A stretch of DNA of 64,000 nucleotides from Nocardiopsis ganjiahuensis DSM 45031 (lineage in GTDB: Bacteria; Actinomycetota; Actinomycetes; Streptosporangiales; Streptosporangiaceae): positions 42,234 through 106,233 of the forward strand of contig NZ_ANBA01000021.1 of NCBI RefSeq assembly GCF_000341085.1, written 5' to 3'. The notes under the pieces are model-generated. The model made no database searches and was not told the DNA's origin. It was given only the letters and a program-made list of their open reading frames with translations. Position numbers and translations under genes: made by a program. Shown here in pieces: positions 14,911 to 22,911 of the stretch (position 1 is the first letter of the stretch; each line of letters begins with the position of its first letter).

Positions 14911-16149
14911 ATGACGACCACGACCTCCGCGCCGCCGGGGCCCCACGGCGGACGCGGCACCTCCAACGTCGCCGACTTCGCGCTCGACCCGCTCTCCTTC
15001 CTCTCCCGTGCGGCCCGCGAGTTCGGCGACGTCGTCTCCCTCACCCCCTCGAACGTGCTCCTGGCCCACCCGGACGACATCCGCCGGGTGCTGACGGACT
15101 CCGGCGAGAACGTCGTCAAGATCAGTGAGGGCGTCCGGCGCGGACCCACGGGCTTCCCCCTCGCCATGATGAACAGCGAGGGCGCGGACTGGGAGCGCAA
15201 ACGCGCCCGGCTCCGCCCCGCCTTCCGCAGCGAGCGGCTGGAACACCTGGAGCGTGTGGCCCGCGAGGGTGTCGCCCACACCGTCGACGCCTGGCGCGAC
15301 GGCGAGACCATCGACGTCCATCAGGAGATGTCGCGGCTGGCCATGCGGATCGGCGCCACGCACATCGCCGGGCACGAACTCGGTGAGCGGGGCGAGACAC
15401 TGGCCGCCGCCGTGGCGGCCATCATGCGGCTGACCTCGTCCCCCCGTCTTCCGACGTGGTTGCCCACGCGCGTCAACCGGGAACTCAAGCGTTCTCTGCG
15501 GACCCTGGACGAGACCCTCGCCGCGCTGATCCGCGACCACCGGCCCACGGGCGCCGACACGGCGTTGGACCGGCTGCTGTCCGACGACCCGCCCTTCGAG
15601 GAGGTCAGAGACGAGCTCGCCACTCTCCTGATGTCGGGATACGAGACCACGGCCGATGCCCTGACCTGGCTCTTCTTCGCGCTGGGCGGGCACGGTGAGG
15701 CCGATGCCCGGATGGCGGACGACGGCTACGCGCTCGCGGCGGCCAAGGAGGCGATGCGCCTGTACCCGCCGGCGTGGGTGATCAGCCGCGAGACCGTGCG
15801 CCCCTTCGAGGCCGGTGGCTACACCCTCCCCGCCGGTACGGTCCTGGGTCTGAGCCAATGGGTCACCCACCGCGACGGGCGGTGGTTCCCGGACCCTGAG
15901 GAGTTCCGGCCCGAGCGGTGGTTCGGGCGCGGCCCGAGCCCCCGACACGCCTACTTCCCCTTCGGGGCCGGGCCGAGGGGTTGTGTGGGCGCGTCGATGG
16001 CCCTGCGCGAGACAGAGGTCATCGCCAGGGAACTGCGCGCTCGGGTGCGACTGGAGCTGGTCGACCCGCAGGGCGTCCGGCCGAACCCGGCGCTGGCGCT
16101 TCAGCCCCGCGGGGTGAGGGCGGTCGTGCGCAGGCAACGCCCGGTCTGA
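14911..16149 (+). CDS. citB-like: Cytochrome P450, probable cittilin cross-linking enzyme
   Basis: A 412-residue soluble P450. The heme-thiolate loop is 'YFPFGAGPRGCVGASMAL' with the axial Cys near residue 360. The I-helix oxygen-activation motif is 'LLMSGYETTADALTWLFF', and the ExxR motif is 'KEAMRLYPPAW'. It starts 74 bases after the YIYY precursor. By analogy with CitB it would couple the tyrosine side chains: one biaryl carbon-carbon bond and one aryl-oxygen-aryl bond. A ferredoxin and reductase must come from elsewhere; none is in this locus. ATG 14911 follows GGAACGGAACCG. A general biosynthetic or xenobiotic P450 cannot be excluded by sequence alone, but the context argues against it. 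Confidence 0.88.
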   Translation: MTTTTSAPPGPHGGRGTSNVADFALDPLSFLSRAAREFGDVVSLTPSNVLLAHPDDIRRVLTDSGENVVKISEGVRRGPTGFPLAMMNSEGADWERKRARLRPAFRSERLEHLERVAREGVAHTVDAWRDGETIDVHQEMSRLAMRIGATHIAGHELGERGETLAAAVAAIMRLTSSPRLPTWLPTRVNRELKRSLRTLDETLAALIRDHRPTGADTALDRLLSDDPPFEEVRDELATLLMSGYETTADALTWLFFALGGHGEADARMADDGYALAAAKEAMRLYPPAWVISRETVRPFEAGGYTLPAGTVLGLSQWVTHRDGRWFPDPEEFRPERWFGRGPSPRHAYFPFGAGPRGCVGASMALRETEVIARELRARVRLELVDPQGVRPNPALALQPRGVRAVVRRQRPV

Positions 16150-16211
16150 ACACGTCGGCGGCTCAGGACGGCTCTCACCGGGAACCGGGCCTGTCCGACG
16201 GCGCCACCGGG

Positions 16212-16970
16212 TCAGGGCCGGACGGCGCTGACCACGAAGAAGGGCACGGCGGCGAAGAGCCTCCCCTCGCGGGCACGCTCACGCTGGTCCGCGGTCCAGG
16301 AGGCGGCCTGCTCCGCCGAGACGGCACCGGCTTCCTCCGCGGCCTCCGCCAGTGCCGTGAGCATGGGCAGGACCTCCTCGTCCGTGAACACGAGCACGCT
16401 CCCCTCCACTTCGACTCCGTGGAACCCCGCGTCGAGCAGCAGCGCCCGCTGGCGCCGGGGCGCGCGGGCGTCGGGCATCCGGTCGGCGTAGGACCGCAGG
16501 ATGGAGCGGGTGGTCCCGGAGTCGGCGGCGTCCACCATGTAGGCGTCCCAGTCCTGTCCGGCCAGGACGATGCGGCCGCCGGGGGCCAGGACCCGGTACG
16601 CCTCGGACAGGGCACGCGCGGGGTCGTCCAGGGAGTGGTAGACCTTCTCCGCCCGGTAGCCCTGGACGGAGGCGTCCGCGAGCGGGAGTTCGTAGGCGTT
16701 ACCCGGGCGGAGATCCGCCTCGGGGTGACGCGAACGCGCGGCGTCGAGCATCCGCGGGTCGAGGTCGACCCCCACCGCGTGCGGCCCTTCGGCGGAGATC
16801 TCGGCCACGGCCCGCCCTCCGCCGCAGCCGACGTCGACCACCGTGTCCTGGGGGCCGCAGCACAGTAGTTCTCGGACCCGCGCACGGAGACCGCGAGCGA
16901 AGGGGGTGAGGTCGAAGCGGTCCAGTCGGGCGAGGAGGCGGTCCGCGTCGTAACGCTGGGGAGTCTGCAT
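16212..16970 (-). CDS. SAM-dependent methyltransferase (UbiE/Methyltransf_11-like)
   Basis: A 252-residue methyltransferase. Motif I is 'VVDVGCGGGRAVAEISAEG' (about residues 45-63), followed by the acidic loop 'AVGVDLDPRMLDAARSRHP' and the post-motif 'EAYRVLAPGGRIVLAGQDWD'. ATG 16970 has AGGA 7 bases upstream. It converges on the P450 gene, and the reported cittilin locus has one methyltransferase (CitC) that forms a tyrosine O-methyl ether, so this or the enzyme at 13342 is the candidate. Sequence alone does not decide between them. Confidence 0.82.
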   Translation of the reverse strand: MQTPQRYDADRLLARLDRFDLTPFARGLRARVRELLCCGPQDTVVDVGCGGGRAVAEISAEGPHAVGVDLDPRMLDAARSRHPEADLRPGNAYELPLADASVQGYRAEKVYHSLDDPARALSEAYRVLAPGGRIVLAGQDWDAYMVDAADSGTTRSILRSYADRMPDARAPRRQRALLLDAGFHGVEVEGSVLVFTDEEVLPMLTALAEAAEEAGAVSAEQAASWTADQRERAREGRLFAAVPFFVVSAVRP

Positions 16971-17274
16971 AGGGGCATCCTGCTCTCCCGGCCCCGTGGG
17001 TTCAACGCCTGGCGGAAAGCGAATCCTGACCGTTCGGGGCAAGGAGGCAGGACCGCCGTGTGTGACCGGTGGGCATGCCCCCTCACCCGCGTCGAGGCGC
17101 CCCTCCCCCGCACCCCTCCTCTGGGGCACCGCGCCGGACACGGACGTCACCACCCGCTCCACCTGGGCTCACCCCGGGGAGTCAGGGGATGCATGAGGCG
17201 AGGCACCCGCGGCACACGCCGAGGCTTCCAGGTCCAGAACGGAACACCCGGCACGGAACACCGCCGGAACGGTT
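16971..17274. other. Gap between methyltransferase and MFS genes
   Basis: About 300 bases, GC-rich, with no frame showing family features. It should hold the promoter of the minus-strand methyltransferase gene; no specific sites are clear. Confidence 0.4.
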
Positions 17275-18705
17275 TCACCTGAGGCTCTTCTCTGCCTTGC
17301 CGTGCGGGTTCCTGACGGTACTGACGAGGTGGACGCCGGCCGCGAGAGCGAAGCACGCGTAGAAGAACGCGGCGATTCCCAGAGCACTGTCCGCCCCGAC
17401 TCCGTAGACCGCTTCCGCCGAGGGCTGCGCGGCGGACGGTGCGGCGTAGTGGACGGCCATGACCCCGAGGACCGCGATACCGGCCCCTGCCCCCAGCGCG
17501 AAGGCGCTCTCCTGAAGGGCTCCAGCGTCCGCGGTGCGCTCCTCCGGCGCGGCACTCATGACGGTGTTGGCACCGATCGCCATGACGATCCCGGCCCCGA
17601 GGCCGAGAAGGATCATCCCCACCGGCTCACCGGCTCCTGGGGCGGTGGCCAACAACAGGAAGCCGAACGCGGCCGTGAACATGCCGGCGACGATCACGTA
17701 CTGCTGGGCGAACCAGCGCTGCGACACGGGCCCGACGAGTCCACCGACCGCCATCGCGACGGCCAGGGGCAGCAGCGCGATCCCGGCGTCGACGGCCGTG
17801 AGGCCACCGGTGACCTGGTAGCGCAGGGCCAGCAGGTAGAGCGTGCCGTTGAACACGCCCAGGGTCGTCGCGATCACCAGCGCCGCGTTCGCCAGCAGAC
17901 CGTCGGCCAACAGGCGCACGTCCAGGAACGGACGCGGCAGCCGTAGCTGTCTGATCACGAACAGCACCACCGCACCGGCGCCGACGGCCATCGCGGCAGG
18001 ACCCAGCCAAGGAGCGGTGTCGGGTCGGGTCAGGTCCTTCAGGCCTGCGATGAGCAGACCGACCGCGACGACTGACAGGACCGCGCTCGGTGCGTCGAGA
18101 CTCGGCGGATCGGGGTTGGTCGACTCCCGCAGCACGAACGCCGCCCCGATGAGGCAGACCAGGAGGACCGGCACGTTGATCCAGAACACCCACCGCCACC
18201 CGGCCAGATCCACGAGCCCTCCTCCGAGCAGTGGCCCCAGGGCCGAACCGGTACTGAATCCGGCGGTCCAGACTCCGTAGGCCAGAGCCCGCGGTCTGAT
18301 CCCGGGGAAGGTCACGCGGATGACGGCGACCGTCCCGGCGATCAGGAGTGCTGAGCCGAGCCCCTGACCGATCCGCGCGGCGATCATGATCGCACCGCTC
18401 GGTGCCAGGCCTGCCAGTGCTGCGCTGACGACGGCCACGCTCAAACCGAGCACGTAGATGCGTTTGCGGCCGAAGCGGTCCGCTGCCACCGCGCTGGGGG
18501 CCAGGGCGACTCCGGCGGCAAGGGCGTAGATGTCGCCGACCCACAGGGTCTGTGCCGAGTCCAGGGCCAGGGCATCGGCCAGCACCGGCAGCGCGACGGT
18601 CACCTTGGTCATGTCCGTGCCGCCGATGAGCATCACCGTGCCGAACAGGACCAGGATCGCGTACAGGTCGCGGTTCGGTGCGCGAGATTTCGTATCAGTC
18701 ATCAT
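17275..18705 (-). CDS. MFS drug/metabolite exporter (DHA2, 14-helix type)
   Basis: About 476 residues with 13-14 predicted membrane helices. Motif A is present as 'AVAADRFGRKRIYVLGL' after the second helix, and motif C-like 'LGPLLGGGLVDLAGWRWVFW' after the fifth ('GP.LGG...GWRW.F.IN.P' is the DHA2 signature). I chose ATG 18705 (MMTDTKSRAPN), as the upstream in-frame extension lies over the regulator's promoter. It is divergent from a LysR gene that probably controls it. Export is a reported last step in cittilin formation, so this may be the product exporter or self-resistance pump; the link is inferred from position. Confidence 0.88.
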   Translation of the reverse strand: MMTDTKSRAPNRDLYAILVLFGTVMLIGGTDMTKVTVALPVLADALALDSAQTLWVGDIYALAAGVALAPSAVAADRFGRKRIYVLGLSVAVVSAALAGLAPSGAIMIAARIGQGLGSALLIAGTVAVIRVTFPGIRPRALAYGVWTAGFSTGSALGPLLGGGLVDLAGWRWVFWINVPVLLVCLIGAAFVLRESTNPDPPSLDAPSAVLSVVAVGLLIAGLKDLTRPDTAPWLGPAAMAVGAGAVVLFVIRQLRLPRPFLDVRLLADGLLANAALVIATTLGVFNGTLYLLALRYQVTGGLTAVDAGIALLPLAVAMAVGGLVGPVSQRWFAQQYVIVAGMFTAAFGFLLLATAPGAGEPVGMILLGLGAGIVMAIGANTVMSAAPEERTADAGALQESAFALGAGAGIAVLGVMAVHYAAPSAAQPSAEAVYGVGADSALGIAAFFYACFALAAGVHLVSTVRNPHGKAEKSLR

Positions 18706-18783
18706 GAACGCCGCCCGGTAGCTGGAGAAAACAGGGATCCCCTCCAGTAGTAGAAGCATCAACCACTGGCGTCCAGGTTCAAC

Positions 18784-18796
18784 TTTTCACTGAAAA
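18784..18796. promoter_or_regulatory. Likely LysR operator between exporter and regulator
   Basis: TTTTCACTGAAAA is a 13-bp interrupted palindrome fitting the T-N11-A LysR box. It lies 16 bases before the LysR start and 78 bases before the MFS start, the usual place for divergent control. A second inverted motif, GTGCACGATGAGTGCAT, follows at 18798. Confidence 0.55.
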
Positions 18797-18812
18797 CGTG
18801 CACGATGAGTGC

Positions 18813-19715
18813 ATGATCGATTCCCGCCTGCGCCTGTTGATCGCCGTGTGCGAGTACGGCACCGTCACCGCTGCGGCGGAAGCGCTCTACCGCAGTCCGT
18901 CCGGAGTCTCCAAACAGCTCAAGGACCTGGCCGCCGAGCTGGACGTGGACCTGCTCGAACGCCACGGCCGCCGGGTCAGGCTCACCCCCGCGGGACAGCG
19001 CCTGGTCAGGCACGCCCGCCGGCTCAACGCCCAGTGGGAGACAGCCCTGAGCGACACCACCGCCGCGGCGAGGGAGCTCTGCGGGCCGATCACCATCGGA
19101 GGTTTCCCCACGGCGATCTCCTCGATCCTGACCCCGGCCGCGCTCCGGCTGAGGGAGCGGCACCGCCTGCTGGAGCCGGTGATCCAGGAGGTCTACTCCA
19201 GCGAGCTCCTCACCGCCCTGGAATCGGGCTCCATCGACCTGGGGCTCTTCGTCGCCAACGAGACCACCAGCCACATCACCGACAGCTATGTCGAGGTGAT
19301 CAGCCTTCTCGACGACCCCATCGATCTTCTCGTCCCCGAAACACACCGCTTCGCCGCAAGAGACGAGATCCCCTTGGAGGACGCGGCACAGGAGGAGTGG
19401 ATCTCCGGCCGTCCGCACCAGGACGCCTACATCGAGCTGCTGGCCGCGACTCGCGCGATCGGGTACGCCCCTCGCGTGGCCCACTACGCGCAGGAGCTCA
19501 CCGCCACCACCGCTCTGGTGGCCGCCGGCCTGGGCATCGCCGCGGTCCCCAGGATCGCCATGACGGTCCCCCACCCGAAGGTGATCCAGATTCCCCTGAC
19601 CGGAAGCCAGGTGCCCCGGCGCAGGATCATGCTCGCCCTGCGCCGGGGCTCACGGGACAACCCCCGTATCGCGGCGGCCGTCACCACCGTTCAGGAGATG
19701 TCGCACCCGCTCTGA
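18813..19715 (+). CDS. LysR-family transcriptional regulator
   Basis: A 300-residue LysR regulator. The winged helix-turn-helix occupies residues 1-60: 'LRLLIAVCEYGTVTAAAEAL' and 'RSPSGVSKQLKDLAAELDVD'. The effector domain opens with 'CGPITIGGFPTAISSILTPA' and contains 'LESGSIDLGLFV' and 'VAAGLGIAAVPRIA', both typical of LysR co-inducer folds. ATG 18813 is preferred since the helix-turn-helix begins a few residues later. Divergent from the MFS exporter with a T-N11-A box between them, so it most likely activates that gene when its ligand, perhaps the peptide product, is present. Confidence 0.88.
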   Translation: MIDSRLRLLIAVCEYGTVTAAAEALYRSPSGVSKQLKDLAAELDVDLLERHGRRVRLTPAGQRLVRHARRLNAQWETALSDTTAAARELCGPITIGGFPTAISSILTPAALRLRERHRLLEPVIQEVYSSELLTALESGSIDLGLFVANETTSHITDSYVEVISLLDDPIDLLVPETHRFAARDEIPLEDAAQEEWISGRPHQDAYIELLAATRAIGYAPRVAHYAQELTATTALVAAGLGIAAVPRIAMTVPHPKVIQIPLTGSQVPRRRIMLALRRGSRDNPRIAAAVTTVQEMSHPL

Positions 19716-19914
19716 GAGGGGCCACTGAACCGTTGGGCCGACCGTTCACGCACGGCAGGAGCGTGAGGGCGATCGTCCGAAGGCTCCCCGTCACTCCTGG
19801 GGCGCTTCCTCTGCCCGGCCGACGGAGGAGGTCTGTCCGCCCCGGCAGCATCGGGGCGGCGGGCTCCTCCCCGTGTGCCCTCCCGAGGCTGTGCCGGGGT
19901 GCTGCGTGGCGGGG
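19716..19914. other. Gap between convergent LysR and DeoR/LacI genes
   Basis: About 200 bases between two convergent stops. Nothing beyond weak GC-rich hairpins was seen. Confidence 0.4.
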
Positions 19915-21024
19915 TCACAGAGACTCCGGCCTCTTGACCGAGGAGTCGCGCAGGTTCAGCTCCGGCAGGACGAGCACGCGCTGTCCGGGGCGGTGTCTGC
20001 CCTCCACGAGCCTGGAGACCATCATCTCCACCGCGACCCGGCCGACGCGGGCCTTGGCCGGGCGGACGGCCGTGATCGCCGGCTGGGCGAGGTGGGCGAC
20101 CTCGTCGTCGTAGCCGACCAGCGCGATGTCGTCGGGGATCGCGACCCCCTGCTCGGTGAGGTACTGGGCCACGGACAGGGCGTCGGGATCACTGTGCACG
20201 ATCAGCGCCGTGACCCCGGACCTGCGGCACCGGTCCAGGATGCCCTCGATGATCCGGCGGTGGCCCGGCACGTGGAGGGACACCGCCCGCCGGACCACGA
20301 AGTCGCTGGGCAGGTCGAGTTCCTCGCAGGCCCTGAACCAGCCCCGGGCGAGGTGGGCCGAGGTCGGGCTGCTCTCGGACAGCACCAGGCCGACGCGGCG
20401 GTGACCGTGCTCGTGGAGGTGGCGCACCGCCATCTCCAGGCCCAGCGTGTGGTCGCTGCGCACCCACTCCAGCTGGCTGGCGGTCGGCGTCCAGTGGGGG
20501 GTCTGCCGCTCCACCATGATCGTCGGCACCGGCAGGTCGCTGATCCAGTCGACCATCTCGCCGACGCCCTCACCGTCGAGGGTGGGGGCCAGCAGCAGTC
20601 CCTGCACCTGCCCGGCCTCGATCAGTCGGCCGATCTGGCGGCGGTCCTCGGCCGGGTCGTAGCTGGAGCCGCGCAGCTGGAGCTGGACGCCGAGCGCCAT
20701 GGCGGCCGCGCGTGCGCCGCTGACGACCCGCGGCCAGTAGTAGTCCAGGGAGGGCACGACCATGCCGATCGTCAGGGGCGCCGTCCCGGGGCGGTTCCGG
20801 CGCACCGGGGTCCGGCCCGGGTGGAGCGCGGTCGGCAGGGTGGCGCCCCCGTGCACCTTGGTGAGCAGGCCGCGCGCGTCCAGGGCGGCGATGTCGCGCC
20901 GGACGGTCGGCTCACTGACCTCCAGCAGCCTCGCGAGGTCGCGGACCCGTACGTTGCCGTGCCGGCGCAACTCGCCCACGATCCGTTCCCGGCGTTGGTG
21001 GGCGAAGGGGCGGTCTTCGGTCAT
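19915..21024 (-). CDS. Regulator with DeoR-type DNA-binding domain and LacI-type sensor
   Basis: About 369 residues. The N-terminal DeoR winged helix reads 'RRERIVGELRRHGNVRVRDL', 'ARLLEVSEPTVRRDIAALDA' and 'RGLLTKVHGGA', where 'GVS..TVRRDL..L...G...R.HGGA' is the family signature. It is fused to a periplasmic-binding-protein-like sensor: 'LTIGMVVPSLDYYWPRVVSG', 'LIEAGQVQGLLLAPT' and 'IPDDIALVGYDDEVAHLAQP'. Such hybrids control sugar-catabolic genes. Start ATG 21024 has a weak site; ATG 21060 is the alternative. It is divergent from a secreted GH5 enzyme, its probable target. Confidence 0.85.
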   Translation of the reverse strand: MTEDRPFAHQRRERIVGELRRHGNVRVRDLARLLEVSEPTVRRDIAALDARGLLTKVHGGATLPTALHPGRTPVRRNRPGTAPLTIGMVVPSLDYYWPRVVSGARAAAMALGVQLQLRGSSYDPAEDRRQIGRLIEAGQVQGLLLAPTLDGEGVGEMVDWISDLPVPTIMVERQTPHWTPTASQLEWVRSDHTLGLEMAVRHLHEHGHRRVGLVLSESSPTSAHLARGWFRACEELDLPSDFVVRRAVSLHVPGHRRIIEGILDRCRRSGVTALIVHSDPDALSVAQYLTEQGVAIPDDIALVGYDDEVAHLAQPAITAVRPAKARVGRVAVEMMVSRLVEGRHRPGQRVLVLPELNLRDSSVKRPESL

Positions 21025-21065
21025 CCGGCACTTTCTCACGGGGCTGGTCTGTTCGTCCATGATCG

Positions 21066-21087
21066 TTTGTGTTCGTTCGTGTTCGAG
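21066..21087. promoter_or_regulatory. Direct repeat likely bound by the DeoR/LacI hybrid
   Basis: TGTTCG is repeated within TTTGTGTTCGTTCGTGTTCG at 21066-21085. DeoR-type winged helices often bind direct repeats. The site lies between the regulator and the GH5 gene. Confidence 0.4.
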
Positions 21088-21230
21088 CGGTAGCGGCTCC
21101 GTGCCGGCTCCGACTATTCCTGGTTCCACACCTGTGGTGAAACGGGCCGCTGGTTCGGCACGGACCGCTCATGGAGAGGCACCTCCGACGCGGACCACCG
21201 GCCCCGGCGTTGTCCCCCGAAAGGAGAGCC

Positions 21231-22712
21231 ATGCTCCACCCCCGCACCCCCCGAGGCGACCGCTCCCCCGAACCCCCCGTACGCAGACGTCTGCTCGGCG
21301 CGATGCTGGCGGCCGCGCTGACCACGCTGGTCGCCGTTCCGGTCGGCGCACTGTCCGCGGCCCCGCCGGCGGCGGCCGACGAGCTGGACGCCACCCGGTT
21401 CGGGGGCGTGAACTGGGCGGCTCCCGGTGACAACTTCGTCGACGGCCCCGTGGTCCCCGAGGGGTTGGAGGAGTCCGACAGCTACGCGACCGTCAGGGCC
21501 AAGGCGGACGCCGTCTACAGCGGGTTCGAGAGCACCGTAGGAGCCGACACCGTCCGGCTTCCGGTCAACACCTACTCCGTCCCCGGCACGGCGTGGGGTG
21601 ACGCCTACTTCGGGGCCGTCGACGCCGCGACGGACCGGGGCATGCAGGTGATCCTCTCCTACTGGGAGGACGGCGCCTCCTCCGGAGGCAGGGTCGTCGA
21701 CGAGGCCGCCTTCTACTCGATGTGGGACGCCGTCGTCGACGAGTACGGGTCCGACGACCTGGTCCACTTCGAGTCGATGAACGAGCCCCACGGCTACAGC
21801 GCCTCGGAGTGGGCCGACTTCGCCGTCGACTGGGTCGAGCGCTACCCGTCCGTTCCCCGGGACCGGATCATCGTGAGCGGCAGCGGCTACAACGGCGAGG
21901 TCGTCTCGGTGTGCGGCGACAGCCGCCTGGACGGGACCTACGTGGCGCTCCACCTGTACGCCTTCCAGTTCGACTCCATGAGCTACGACGAGTGGATCGA
22001 CCTGTTCCAGGAACGGATCGGTGACTGCGGCACCCGCACCGTCCTGGACGAGTTCGGCGCCCCGATGGACGACGGGCTCGACTACAACGACCCGGACAGC
22101 TCGGACAACTTCGTCCGCTACATGCGCGCCGCCACCGACACCGTCCACGACCTCGGCATGGGGGCGGTGTACTGGCCGGCCCTCGGCGGCAAGCACACCG
22201 TCAGGCCCGACCACGACTGGTACTCCCTCTACGCCCTCCACGGCAGCGGTACCGACCTGTCGCTGAGCGTGCGCAACCAGACCGGGATCGACCGGCTCGA
22301 GTACGCCTTCGGCCTCGGCGACGACACACCCGACACGGGGCTGGAGAACGTCGGTGTCCCGGGCTGCCTCGACGTCCCCGGGGCCAGCCGGGAGAACCGC
22401 ACCCAGGTCCAGATCTGGGACTGCAACGGCGGATCGAACCAGCAGTGGACCAGGACGGCCACCGGGGAGATCACTGTCTACGGCGGCGAGAAGTGCCTGG
22501 ACGCCCTGGGAGGGAGCGCGGCCGACGGCACGAGGGTCGGCATCTTCGACTGCAACGGCCAGGACAACCAGAAGTGGGCCTTCCACTCCGACAACACGCT
22601 GCGCAGTGTCTCCTCCGGCCTGTGCCTGGACGTGAGCCGGGAGACCTCCAGGGCCCAGCTGTGGTCCTGCTGGGGCGGCGACAACCAGCAGTGGCGGGTC
22701 GTCCCGAACTAG
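21231..22712 (+). CDS. Secreted GH5-type glycosidase with ricin B (CBM13) domain
   Basis: A 493-residue secreted enzyme. The signal peptide has twin arginines then 'LLGAMLAAALTTLVAVPVGAL' split before an AxA site near residue 49. The catalytic barrel (about 55-345) shows the acid/base 'SMNEPHG' (Glu185) and the nucleophile 'VLDEFGAP' (Glu274), as in GH5 endoglucanases/mannanases. The C-terminus (about 365-493) is a beta-trefoil lectin domain with repeated QxW motifs (NQQW, NQKW, NQQW) that binds polysaccharide. ATG 21231 is preceded by AAAGGAG. Divergent from the DeoR/LacI hybrid. The exact substrate (cellulose, mannan or galactan) is not clear. Confidence 0.87.
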   Translation: MLHPRTPRGDRSPEPPVRRRLLGAMLAAALTTLVAVPVGALSAAPPAAADELDATRFGGVNWAAPGDNFVDGPVVPEGLEESDSYATVRAKADAVYSGFESTVGADTVRLPVNTYSVPGTAWGDAYFGAVDAATDRGMQVILSYWEDGASSGGRVVDEAAFYSMWDAVVDEYGSDDLVHFESMNEPHGYSASEWADFAVDWVERYPSVPRDRIIVSGSGYNGEVVSVCGDSRLDGTYVALHLYAFQFDSMSYDEWIDLFQERIGDCGTRTVLDEFGAPMDDGLDYNDPDSSDNFVRYMRAATDTVHDLGMGAVYWPALGGKHTVRPDHDWYSLYALHGSGTDLSLSVRNQTGIDRLEYAFGLGDDTPDTGLENVGVPGCLDVPGASRENRTQVQIWDCNGGSNQQWTRTATGEITVYGGEKCLDALGGSAADGTRVGIFDCNGQDNQKWAFHSDNTLRSVSSGLCLDVSRETSRAQLWSCWGGDNQQWRVVPN

Positions 22713-22823
22713 TCCGCCGACGCGTGGCGGGCGGGCGCCGCCGTGCGAGCGGCCGACAACAGGAGTCACAAGCCGGTCCGGCGCGGCAGCGCCCCCAACA
22801 GGACGCGGTCCGTGTGCGGCTCC

Positions 22824-22852
22824 GCCCTCCCTGCCCGCCGGGCAGGGAGGGC
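22824..22852. terminator. Bidirectional terminator between convergent genes
   Basis: GCCCTCCCTGCCC (22824-22836) and GGGCAGGGAGGGC (22840-22852) form a 13-bp stem with a 3-base loop, placed between the GH5 gene and the convergent isomerase-like gene. Confidence 0.7.
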
Positions 22853-22911
22853 GCCCGCTCGCCCGGTCGGAAGCCCACCGCTTCGGCACGCCCGGCCCGG
22901 CGGCCCCGGCC

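Noticed and set aside
17069..17362. Additional small RiPP precursor in the methyltransferase/MFS gap
   Set aside because: Candidate peptides here are Arg/Pro-rich shadow frames with no Shine-Dalgarno sequence or recognisable core.
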